Below, one piece after another: positions 7,814-15,267 of a stretch of 64,000 nucleotides of DNA. The position numbers were made by a program, and so were the translations under genes. The DNA lies in contig JNJK01000011.1 in NCBI GenBank assembly GCA_000701625.1, forward strand, positions 62,001 through 126,000, given 5' to 3'. Positions within the stretch are counted from its first letter, which is position 1. The number at the start of each line of letters is the position of its first letter. This stretch comes from Lachnospiraceae bacterium MC2017. Its GTDB lineage: Bacteria; Bacillota; Clostridia; Lachnospirales; Lachnospiraceae. The notes under the pieces were generated by a model. That model ran no database searches. It worked only from the letters and a program-made list of their open reading frames with translations, and had not been told where the DNA came from.

Positions 7814-8620
7814 TCATTGCTCCATATCATAACTTATCTCATCAAGTTCTGCATGGTACCATTCTGCCCAACTAAACTGGTTCATATATTCTCCGGAATA
7901 CTTATATTTTGATTCATTCCCCTTTTCCAGCCAGTCATACAGATCACACTCTATCCTGTCCTTAGCGATAGCCATACTTCCTCTCTGTTTTAATATCACG
8001 CCTTCCAGTTTAAGCTTCTTAAACGTATTTTGCAGATCCTGACGCAAATTACTGAGATAAGAGGTTTTCTTTTCCGGATCGCCGTCATCTTCCCATAGTG
8101 AGGCGATTATTTCTCCGTTTGACGTCTGTGCTCCCTTATTGCTTATGAGGAGAGCCACAATCTCTTTTGTCCTTTTATACTTAAATTCTACCGGCTGACC
8201 GTCTACAAACAGCTCAAAATTTCCAAAAGTCTGAGCAAATACTCTTTTGAACTTTTTTTGTATTTCCGGATACCTGAGTGTTTGGAGTTCTTTTTTTACT
8301 TCTTTTTCTGTACCCGGCTTTTTTATATATCCACTCGCATGCAGATTCATGGCTTCAAAAGCTCTATCCGTCCTCTCTGATAGATATATAAGATTGATAT
8401 ATGGATTCAGCTCTTCCAAATATCCACCAAGATCTATTCCATCAAGTTCCGGTATATCCACATCAAGAATAGCTACGTCCATCTCTTCCTCACGGGCTTT
8501 CGCCAGTGCAGATAATGAACTATCAAAGAAAAAGCAATCCGCATCCGGCGATACTTTCTCAAGAATCCCCTTTATTCTATCTAATGAAGCCTTATCATCA
8601 TCGACTGCCAAAATGTTCAA
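7814..8620 (-). CDS. Orphan response regulator with SARP-like winged-helix output domain
   Basis: Residues 1-120 are a CheY-type receiver: the acidic pair is in AVDDDK, the phosphoacceptor Asp about 53 is in VAILDVDIPELDG, and the conserved Lys is in IKKP. Residues about 130-225 form a winged-helix domain of the Trans_reg_C/SARP type (FGNFELFVDGQPVEFKYKRTKEIVALL...), followed by a short C-terminal tail that is too small for a full BTAD domain. No histidine kinase is adjacent. The start at 8620 is weakly supported by AGGGGGAGAAAATTG before the ATG. The downstream lipoprotein gene is a possible target. Confidence 0.85.
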   Translation of the reverse strand: MNILAVDDDKASLDRIKGILEKVSPDADCFFFDSSLSALAKAREEEMDVAILDVDIPELDGIDLGGYLEELNPYINLIYLSERTDRAFEAMNLHASGYIKKPGTEKEVKKELQTLRYPEIQKKFKRVFAQTFGNFELFVDGQPVEFKYKRTKEIVALLISNKGAQTSNGEIIASLWEDDGDPEKKTSYLSNLRQDLQNTFKKLKLEGVILKQRGSMAIAKDRIECDLYDWLEKGNESKYKYSGEYMNQFSWAEWYHAELDEISYDMEQ

Positions 8621-8644
8621 TTTTCTCCCCCTGCAACACGCACT

Positions 8645-9142
8645 TTACAGTGCAGATACCGACTTTACATTCTGATTTTTCCTCTGCTCTGCCGTCATTT
8701 TTAATGGATCCGCTTCTCCAACGACCAGTGTTTCTCCATCATTCAATGCCGCTTCATGCAGTGGGCCTGCATTCATATCAGCCAATACTAATGCTGCAAA
8801 CCTGTCATAATTATCATCATCTATTATCGGGAAATGGTATTTCATGCGATACCAATGTTCCGGATCGTATCCTGCATGCCCGATATACAGCCTGTCTGCA
8901 GTATTTGCCACTTCATCTACACCGGCTTTTTCTCCGGGTACAAGTCCTGTGTCCTCACAAAAAAGCACACCATATGCTTTAAGTATCCTGTCCCTTACGG
9001 TTTCATCACTTCCGCTTTTATTTTTTCTGCCGGTCAGCGTGTCCATCGCCTTATAATAATAGTCCTGTGCTTCATCACTATCGTTAAAACAGACTATTGA
9101 CTCATATAACTTTTTCTCGCTAATACCTTCCGCTATAGCCAT
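8645..9142 (-). CDS. Hypothetical protein, unrecognised family
   Basis: The protein has 165 residues from the ATG at 9142, which is preceded by AGAAGGGATATAGAC. An upstream ATG at 9184 has no ribosome binding site and lies in the promoter palindrome. It is soluble and acidic, with a helical first half (SEKKLYESIVCFNDSDEAQDYYYKAMDTL) and a second half ending with ADPLKMTAEQRKN. I see no catalytic motif, signal peptide or membrane segment. It lies 24 bases upstream of the response-regulator gene, so the two may be cotranscribed. Confidence 0.6.
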   Translation of the reverse strand: MAIAEGISEKKLYESIVCFNDSDEAQDYYYKAMDTLTGRKNKSGSDETVRDRILKAYGVLFCEDTGLVPGEKAGVDEVANTADRLYIGHAGYDPEHWYRMKYHFPIIDDDNYDRFAALVLADMNAGPLHEAALNDGETLVVGEADPLKMTAEQRKNQNVKSVSAL

Positions 9143-9180
9143 GTCTATATCCCTTCTTCGCAACCCCGTGTTTTTTTCTT

Positions 9181-9204
9181 CCACATTATACTACTATAAT
9201 GTGG
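9181..9204 (-). promoter_or_regulatory. Perfect palindrome containing a -10 box
   Basis: CCACATTATA and TATAATGTGG are a perfect 10-base inverted repeat around CTAC. On the minus strand its right half supplies TATAAT, about 40 bases upstream of the likely start codon at 9142. An operator that blocks the -10 box is a natural reading. Confidence 0.45.
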
Positions 9205-9234
9205 TTTATTCGAGTAGGGGAGTGATCTCAGGCA

Positions 9235-9309
9235 TCAGATCATTTGAGAATCATCACAGCAAAGCTGATCTATCAAACGTTTTTCGATAACCGATTCCAA
9301 TACTGCCAT
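9235..9309 (-). pseudogene. Remnant of the N-terminus of a type I restriction subunit (HsdR-like)
   Basis: A 24-codon frame starts at 9309 with a good GGAG site 7 bases upstream and encodes MAVLESVIEKRLIDQLCCDD followed by SQMI and a stop. The pattern x-E-x-x-I-E-K-x-L-I-x-Q-L-x-x-x-x-S-Q is that of HsdR N-termini, where it normally continues W-T-Y-R. Everything after it is lost. The match is short, so this is a judgement from pattern, not a database hit. Confidence 0.45.
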
Positions 9310-9338
9310 AACTATATCTCCAAATACAGACTAAAATT

Positions 9339-9809
9339 TTATTCGTTATCCAAATTGTAGATATTGTAGAAAGAATTATAGACTCGCTTTGCATTAACGT
9401 ATTTCTGGCTGTCTCTATCCTCTCGAATACCATATATTTCTTCTATACTGTACGCTAATGCAGGTAATGAATCTCTAAATACTATTACAAAATAATTATC
9501 CGAATAATTAACACTTTCTGCAAACTCCTTCGATTTTATGAATGGCAAATTTTCCTCAACAAAAATAATACATTCATGAGAATCACGAATAAATTCTTTC
9601 CATCTAGTCGATGGAAGTACTAAACAATCTTTGTCACACTTTAACGTTATTCCAGAGCCCTTCCCAAGTCTGCCATAGTCCGCTATTAAATCAATAAGTG
9701 TAGTTTTTCCAGTCGCGCTATCACCCTGAATAATTGTTATATTTCTCTTTACTTCAAATTCATAATGAATTTTATTGTTATAAATCTCAATGCCATATTT
9801 TCCGATCAT
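9339..9809 (-). CDS. Small P-loop ATPase paired with a DUF4869 protein
   Basis: The protein has 156 residues with a Walker A motif, GDSATGKTTL, at about 29-38, preceded by a beta-strand (ITIIQ) as in ABC/AAA folds. A likely Walker B is CIIFVEEN with a glutamate where Asp-Glu is usual. It is too short for a complete ABC or AAA ATPase with signature and sensor motifs. It starts 11 bases after the DUF4869 gene, so the two form one operon. Function is unknown; the HsdR-like remnant just downstream suggests a defence-island setting. Confidence 0.7.
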   Translation of the reverse strand: MIGKYGIEIYNNKIHYEFEVKRNITIIQGDSATGKTTLIDLIADYGRLGKGSGITLKCDKDCLVLPSTRWKEFIRDSHECIIFVEENLPFIKSKEFAESVNYSDNYFVIVFRDSLPALAYSIEEIYGIREDRDSQKYVNAKRVYNSFYNIYNLDNE

Positions 9810-9820
9810 ACCAGATTAAC

Positions 9821-10270
9821 CTACAATAAATCATTATCAATTACTTCTCTGTCCAACTCTGCGCCTGAATGAACGATTTTATTCGTATTAACAACCTTCG
9901 CTTCAAAAGGTTCATCTCCAAAACTCATAAAATATCCAAGACGAACCGTGACATCCTTTTGCTTTCCGATTTCAATCAACCATTTCGCGCAGTTATCACC
10001 ACATGCAGAGCCATTAAAAATGTGCTCTGTATCATTATTTATGAGAATGAGTGTTTTCACTCCACCAGATAATTCTTTCTGAGAAATCGGACCAAGCACA
10101 GGGTTTTCAATCAAGTGCGGGCCAATAACTTCGGACTTATCTACATCACGTATCATTCTTTTTGAAAGCTCATCCGTAATCCATTCATCCTCATAGGTAT
10201 TATTAAAAAAAGTGTCAGGATCAAAAATATAATTATCAGATTCTACCTCACCATAGATCAGATTCAGCAT
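9821..10270 (-). CDS. DUF4869 family protein
   Basis: The protein has 149 residues from the ATG at 10270, which has GGAGAAAAAGACT in front. A TTG five codons earlier overlaps the ribosome binding site. The protein begins MLNLIYG and carries the features I associate with DUF4869: FNNTYEDEWITDELSKRMIR, a DKSEVIGPHLIENPVLGPIS block, KTLILINND and the cysteine pair in CGDNCAKWL. No enzymatic function is known for the family to my knowledge. It is the first gene of the two-gene unit with the small ATPase. Confidence 0.75.
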   Translation of the reverse strand: MLNLIYGEVESDNYIFDPDTFFNNTYEDEWITDELSKRMIRDVDKSEVIGPHLIENPVLGPISQKELSGGVKTLILINNDTEHIFNGSACGDNCAKWLIEIGKQKDVTVRLGYFMSFGDEPFEAKVVNTNKIVHSGAELDREVIDNDLL

Positions 10271-10318
10271 AGTCTTTTTCTCCAAAAAATGTTTTTGTAA
10301 TCGTCACAGCTCGGGCTA

Positions 10319-10495
10319 TCAATCAATATTCTTGATCACTTTGCATAATTCATCTGCCAAAATATAATGTCCTTCCGGTGTCAGGTGCAGGGAATCATAC
10401 GCAGACGGATAGATATACTTAGCTGCATCAAAGAATACACAACCTTTTTCGTCTGCAACCTTTTTATAACACTCCGGGAATTTCTTTTCCTTCGT
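10319..10495 (-). pseudogene. C-terminal remnant of a GDSL/SGNH-family hydrolase
   Basis: A 58-codon open frame without a start reads FPECYKKVADEKGCVFFDAA, then about 10 residues later DSLHLTPEGHYILADEL and a stop. The D-S-x-H-L-T-x-x-G-H pattern is block V of SGNH hydrolases, carrying the catalytic Asp and His. In-frame TGA codons stand just upstream and the Ser-containing N-terminal part is missing. It lies between the DUF4869 unit and the AAA/PD-(D/E)XK gene, which suggests that one of these was inserted or that the region was deleted. Confidence 0.65.
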
Positions 10496-10509
10496 TCACG
10501 CTTTTTCCA

Positions 10510-12102
10510 TCACACCGTTGCTTCATACAAAAGCTTGTCTCCGATATGTACCTGCTTTAGACCGGTCTCTTTATTTTTATTGAAATTAAAACTAAGCATA
10601 TACCCGGTAGACAATCCGAAATAATCCAGATAATCGCTTATCTGCTTCTCTCCACTTTCGTTATATCTCTCGCCATGCCAGATTTTCAACTCGATTATGT
10701 ATTGCTGTCCAAGATAATCAATTATGATATCTGTTCTCTTCTGATCTCTGGTCTGAGCTTCTATGTAATAATTACCGGTTCCGTTAATAATAGGCTTCAC
10801 GTACAGTAGAAACTGCTCTCTGCCATCCTTCTCCTTAAATTTTTCCTGCAGCGATCCGTATATCTGATGATATGTATCTACAAAATGTTCCAAAATAAGC
10901 CGAACATTTAACTTACCGTTTTCAACGAATATATTCTTAGCGAGATCTCCTTCACGGAAAAATACACTATTTTTCATCTCCTCCTCTGATATAAAAAGAT
11001 TATACAGTCTTGTCTCAAATATCCGGTTATCGATCTTTACGCTATTATTTTCATTTCTGATAAAACCAAACATCCTCATCAGGACAATATCTCTCTGATC
11101 CGGATTCCATGTAAGCTTGGTTCCTTCCATCAAGATACTTCTAAGTGAAGCTTTTAGTTCAGGCAGATTATTAAGTTTTCCTGTTAAGGACTGGAATAAC
11201 GTATTATCTTCCGAAAGGATGTTCTTTATTGCCTCATCCAAGCCTGTTCTAGTCCATCTGTCCGTAAGATTATCAATCTTTTTCCCAATCTCTGTATCAA
11301 GAAGCTCACAGATGCGGCTAACAAGAAAAGGATACCCGTTTGTGTATTCTCTAATGAGTTTCGCCATCTCACCGGTATTCATTCCGGTATGATGATCTTT
11401 CTCATACTCATCAAGCATTCCCTTGATTCCAGTCTCCGAAAGGCTCATATCAACATTAAAATCCGCCGCAATATTCCAAGGACTATTTTCTTTGGAATCT
11501 TCCTCACCACGGATCCTACTTTTTAAATGCTTCACATCAGTAACACCAGCAAGAATGACCGATTGAAAAGTTTTATATCTGGGATTTTTCTCTTTTTTCA
11601 AATATCCTGATCTGAGTTTTCCAAGGAAATCCAAAAAAACCTGATTATTAGTTGCTGTATCTACCTCGTCCATTATCCATACGATCGGTCGGTCAGTATC
11701 TTTACACAATTTATCAAAAATCCTAAAGATATCATTAAGTTTGACTGCATTTTTCTGTACAGACAGAGCTTTTAACAGTTCATAGTACTCATCAGGCAGC
11801 GAAATATCCATGCTATCTTTAGCATCGCATAGTACACCTGCAAGTCCCTTAACAAATTCGTTTTCATCAATGTAATCAGCACCGGTAATATCCTGAAAAT
11901 CTATGCTAATGACATCATATTCATCAGATAAATACTGCTCTAATGCTATTAATGTAGTTGTTTTTCCGTACTGTCTTGCTCTGTTGATAGTAAAATATTT
12001 GCCGCTGTCAACCAGCTTCTTTATCTCTGCTACCCGCTCGGTCAGATCAACCATATAATGTTTTGTCGGAATACATACAGCCGTTGTATTAAATGTTTTC
12101 AC
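10510..12102 (-). CDS. AAA-like ATPase with C-terminal PD-(D/E)XK nuclease-like domain
   Basis: The protein has 530 residues. Near the N-terminus is a Walker A-like NRARQYGKTTTL (about 40-51) and further on a Walker B, IVWIMDEVDT. The C-terminus holds a PD-(D/E)XK core, with Asp in RTDIIIDYLGQQY and E-x-K in YIIELKIWHG. This architecture (AAA-ATPase-like plus PDDEXK_9) is common and multi-copy in gut Firmicutes and Bacteroidetes; its role is not established. The start is a GTG at 12102 preceded by AAGGGGATATCC. It is monocistronic and lies directly after the GDSL remnant. Confidence 0.85.
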   Translation of the reverse strand: MKTFNTTAVCIPTKHYMVDLTERVAEIKKLVDSGKYFTINRARQYGKTTTLIALEQYLSDEYDVISIDFQDITGADYIDENEFVKGLAGVLCDAKDSMDISLPDEYYELLKALSVQKNAVKLNDIFRIFDKLCKDTDRPIVWIMDEVDTATNNQVFLDFLGKLRSGYLKKEKNPRYKTFQSVILAGVTDVKHLKSRIRGEEDSKENSPWNIAADFNVDMSLSETGIKGMLDEYEKDHHTGMNTGEMAKLIREYTNGYPFLVSRICELLDTEIGKKIDNLTDRWTRTGLDEAIKNILSEDNTLFQSLTGKLNNLPELKASLRSILMEGTKLTWNPDQRDIVLMRMFGFIRNENNSVKIDNRIFETRLYNLFISEEEMKNSVFFREGDLAKNIFVENGKLNVRLILEHFVDTYHQIYGSLQEKFKEKDGREQFLLYVKPIINGTGNYYIEAQTRDQKRTDIIIDYLGQQYIIELKIWHGERYNESGEKQISDYLDYFGLSTGYMLSFNFNKNKETGLKQVHIGDKLLYEATV

Positions 12103-12186
12103 GGATATCCCCTTTATTTAGAAAAACATTTTCAAGAATCTTAATTTAATAATATCACGATTCCTATCTTATTTTCTTTTTTCTAC

Positions 12187-12233
12187 GCAAAAATACCGCT
12201 TCGCATCCAATACGATGCTCTGCGGTACTTTTT
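12187..12233 (-). terminator. Terminator downstream of mgsA
   Basis: TACCGC (12194-12199) and GCGGTA (12222-12227) pair, with a further inner stem of GCATC/GATGC. On the minus strand a T run follows. It lies 20 bases after the mgsA stop. Confidence 0.7.
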
Positions 12234-12252
12234 AGCTATAATAAAAATATAC

Positions 12253-12723
12253 TTACAGCAGTGTCTCTGCTCTGTGCTCTATGTTTTTCTTAAAGTTTAT
12301 GACATCATGGTCGTATTCTTCATCCATAAGAGTTGAATGGATAAGGAAGTCCGCTGTTGCCTTGTTGTTTGCAAAGGGGATGTCATAAACCTGTGCTATT
12401 CTCATAAGAACTTTTACGTCAGGATCATGCGGCGCTGCAGTAAGTGGATCTGAGAAGAATATAACAAAGTCAACTTTTCCTTCTACGATCTTTGCCCCGA
12501 TCTGCTGATCACCACCAAGCGGGCCTGAATTATATCCGCGAACCGGCAGCTCTGTCGCATCTGTGATCATGCGTGCAGTTGTTCCTGTGCCGCAAAGCAA
12601 ATGCTTTTTCAATACCTCAACATTGTCCTTGCACCACTGGATGAGCTCTGCTTTTTTACCATCATGCGCGATGAGCGCTATACTTTTCTGCTTCTTAATA
12701 GTGAGAGTTATTGTCTCTGCCAT
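12253..12723 (-). CDS. mgsA: Methylglyoxal synthase
   Basis: The enzyme converts dihydroxyacetone phosphate to methylglyoxal and phosphate, a bypass of lower glycolysis under phosphate limitation or sugar excess. The 156-residue length and the core motif RGYNSGPLGGDQQIGA are diagnostic. By position, His20, Asp72, Asp92 and His99 match the Escherichia coli catalytic residues His19, Asp71, Asp91 and His98. A GGAGG site lies 7 bases before the ATG. It ends at its own terminator and starts about 90 bases after the hydF-hydG operon, so it may be partly cotranscribed with it. Confidence 0.97.
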   Translation of the reverse strand: MAETITLTIKKQKSIALIAHDGKKAELIQWCKDNVEVLKKHLLCGTGTTARMITDATELPVRGYNSGPLGGDQQIGAKIVEGKVDFVIFFSDPLTAAPHDPDVKVLMRIAQVYDIPFANNKATADFLIHSTLMDEEYDHDVINFKKNIEHRAETLL

Positions 12724-12814
12724 AAATATTCCTCCGATGTATTATTAACTAGCCGTATTCATCTTATAATACAAAAAAATCTTTAGCCAGAGTATAAATT
12801 TTTTATGAACAACG

Positions 12815-13786
12815 TCATTCCTTCATTCTCGCCGTTCGTGACAGGTAGCGTATTACTTCGACCGGATTTTCACCTATTGCGGTCTCGCCTGTCACCATTA
12901 CCGAATGTGCTCCATCAAGGACTGCATTATATATGTCACTAACCTCGGCTCTTGTCGGGACTTTGCTGTGTTCCATTGAGGTGAGCATCTGTGTCACTAC
13001 CATGAAAGGAACTTTATGTTCGTTACAGATACTTGCGACCGTCTTCTGAACTTTCGGCAATTCCCATAACGGCATGGAATTTCCCAAATCTCCTCTCGCT
13101 ATCACGATTTCATCAGCATGATCAAAAAAGGTTGTCAGATTCTCCACGCCCGCTTTATTTTCAATCTTCGCATATATTTTGATCTCGTGACCGTGAGAAG
13201 AATCCAGTACCCTTCTCAGTTCTTTAAGATCATCCGAACTTCTGACAAAAGGCTGCATCACGCCCGTCACACCACATTCACGTGCAATCTTCAGATTCTC
13301 CTCATCTGAATCCGTCAATGCCGGCATATTTATAACAGCATCCGAAACCGCCAGACTTTTTCTGCTGTTTAATATACCTCCGCGGACAACTCTGAGTTTT
13401 GCGCACCTCTCCGCAACCGTCGCAACTTCTGCAGAGATCTTCCCATCATCCAGAAGGATAGTCTGCCCGGGTTTCAATGCCTCGAGCACGATCTCCGGTA
13501 CCGGAACGCTGTCCTGTCCGATAGAAAAAACATCATTTTCTCTAAGCGTTATCGGAGATTTCAGATTTCCTATCCTTATCTCCGGCCCCTGCATGTCTAT
13601 GAGTATCTTTGGGATAATCCCTGCTTTACCCGCTGCCTTTCTGACAATTTCTATTGTTTCTGCATAGTCTTTCAGCATGACATGCGAGAGATTTATCCTG
13701 ATCCCTGTCATTCCCTCAGAAAACATCTGCTCAAGAACATCCATGTTTTCACAGGATGGCCCCAACGTACCGAACACATCGATCAT
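12815..13786 (-). CDS. Pyruvate-kinase-like protein without the C-terminal domain
   Basis: Pyruvate kinase makes pyruvate and ATP from phosphoenolpyruvate and ADP. This 323-residue protein has the barrel and the B domain only: GTLGPSCEN, GIRINLSH, the lysine in YAKIENKAGVENL, VIARGDLGNSMPLWELPKVQK, and PTRAEVSDIYNAVLDGAHSVMVTGETA. The roughly 130-residue allosteric C-terminal domain of ordinary enzymes is absent and the frame ends cleanly. The start at 13786 is preferred because GGGAG is 8 bases upstream; the ATG six bases earlier is too close. It begins 13 bases after hydG in the hydF-hydG operon. Activity as a real pyruvate kinase is plausible but not certain. Confidence 0.85.
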   Translation of the reverse strand: MIDVFGTLGPSCENMDVLEQMFSEGMTGIRINLSHVMLKDYAETIEIVRKAAGKAGIIPKILIDMQGPEIRIGNLKSPITLRENDVFSIGQDSVPVPEIVLEALKPGQTILLDDGKISAEVATVAERCAKLRVVRGGILNSRKSLAVSDAVINMPALTDSDEENLKIARECGVTGVMQPFVRSSDDLKELRRVLDSSHGHEIKIYAKIENKAGVENLTTFFDHADEIVIARGDLGNSMPLWELPKVQKTVASICNEHKVPFMVVTQMLTSMEHSKVPTRAEVSDIYNAVLDGAHSVMVTGETAIGENPVEVIRYLSRTARMKE

Positions 13787-13799
13787 GCGCATTGCTCCC

Positions 13800-15248
13800 T
13801 TAAAATCTAAAATCTCTTCTATCTGAGCTGCGGATTGCTGCTATATTTTCTTCTGCTACAGTTCTGACCTTCTCACTCGGAATCTTTTTCAACTCTTCTT
13901 CTATCATTCTGTAACCCTTTTCTTTTGTATCGGGACTTGCGTAGTCTTCCAGATATTCCGCAAGAGTCATGAGGGCATTCGGATGACAGCAGTTCAGGAT
14001 CTGTCCGCTCTTACAAAGGGACATAAATCTGTCACCTGTACGTCCTGCACGATAGCATGCTGTACAGAAAGACGGTATATGTCCGGAATCCATGAGCCAG
14101 CTCACAACTTCATCAAGAGTTCTCTGATCTGATACGTCAAACTGCTCGGTATCATGAGGACGTTCTTCCTCAGCGTAACCTCCTACAGAGGTTCTGGATC
14201 CACCGGATACCTGGGAAATGCCTACTCTCAGGAGCTTTTCGCGCACCGCTGCTGTTTCTCTTGTAGAAATGATCATTCCTGTATAAGGAACTGCCAGACG
14301 GATACATGCAGCGATCTTTGTAAATATCTCATCACTGATACCGTTATCAAACATATCTGGATCTATGTCATCTGCTTTCTTCACTCTCGGAACACTGATA
14401 GTATGGGGACCGACTCCGTGAACTGCCTCCAGATGTTCCGCATGCATGAGAAGACCTGCGAACTCATACTTATACTTTTCAAGACCAAAGAGAACACCAA
14501 GTCCTACATCGTCTATGCCGCCTTCCATCGCACGATCCATTGCCTCTGTATGGTATGCATAGTCATGTTTCGGGCCTGTGGGATGAAGTTCTTCGTATCC
14601 CTTTTTATGATAGGTCTCCTGAAAGAGAATATAGGTGCCGATACCGGCTTCCTTAAGCTTTCTGTAATTTTCTACAGTTGTAGCTGCGATATTTACATTT
14701 ACACGACGGATATCGCCGTTTTTGTGATGAACTCCGTATATTGTATTGATACAGTCAAGGATATATTCGATCGGATTATTTACCGGATCTTCACCTGCTT
14801 CGATTGCGAGACGCTTATGACCCATATCCTGAAGCGCGATAACCTCTTTTCGAACTTCTTCCTGTGTAAGCTTTTTACGGGCGATATGCTTATTTTTAAG
14901 GTGATATGGACAGTACAGACATCCATTTACGCAATAATTTGAAAGATACAGAGGTGCAAAAAGCACGATACGATTTCCATAAAAAGCTAGCTTTATCTCC
15001 TCTGCTATCTCATACATCTTTTCTATCTTATCAGGAAGCTCGGTAGCCAGAAGAACTGACGCCTCTCTATGAGTAAGACCTGCACAGGTGCATCCATTCT
15101 CGGTCTTTACAGGTCTCGCTTTCTCCAGTATCTCATCGATAAGTTCAGCATTATTCTTATTTGCCTCAGCATATTCAAGAGTTGCGAGGATTTCCTCATC
15201 ATTGATGAAATCCTCTGCTTTCATTGATTTTGGATCATAAACAGCCAT
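13800..15248 (-). CDS. hydG: [FeFe]-hydrogenase H-cluster radical SAM maturase HydG
   Basis: HydG cleaves tyrosine to p-cresol, CO and cyanide and delivers an Fe(CO)2(CN) synthon for the H-cluster. The radical SAM cluster motif C-x3-C-x2-C is at Cys106, Cys110 and Cys113 (NYCVNGCLYCPYH). The C-terminal auxiliary cluster motif is FCTACYRAGRTGDRF...C. The 482-residue length is typical. The gene starts 19 bases after hydF with an AAAGGAGAG site. HydE and the hydrogenase itself are not in this window. HydG requires strictly anaerobic metabolism, fitting a fermenter that evolves hydrogen. Confidence 0.97.
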   Translation of the reverse strand: MAVYDPKSMKAEDFINDEEILATLEYAEANKNNAELIDEILEKARPVKTENGCTCAGLTHREASVLLATELPDKIEKMYEIAEEIKLAFYGNRIVLFAPLYLSNYCVNGCLYCPYHLKNKHIARKKLTQEEVRKEVIALQDMGHKRLAIEAGEDPVNNPIEYILDCINTIYGVHHKNGDIRRVNVNIAATTVENYRKLKEAGIGTYILFQETYHKKGYEELHPTGPKHDYAYHTEAMDRAMEGGIDDVGLGVLFGLEKYKYEFAGLLMHAEHLEAVHGVGPHTISVPRVKKADDIDPDMFDNGISDEIFTKIAACIRLAVPYTGMIISTRETAAVREKLLRVGISQVSGGSRTSVGGYAEEERPHDTEQFDVSDQRTLDEVVSWLMDSGHIPSFCTACYRAGRTGDRFMSLCKSGQILNCCHPNALMTLAEYLEDYASPDTKEKGYRMIEEELKKIPSEKVRTVAEENIAAIRSSDRRDFRF

Positions 15249-15267
15249 GATTTCTCTCCTTTTTATT

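Noticed and set aside
14154-14942. Long plus-strand open frame of 262 codons
   Set aside because: It is antisense to hydG, which has all family motifs; the frame has no ribosome binding site and an improbable cysteine- and phenylalanine-rich composition.
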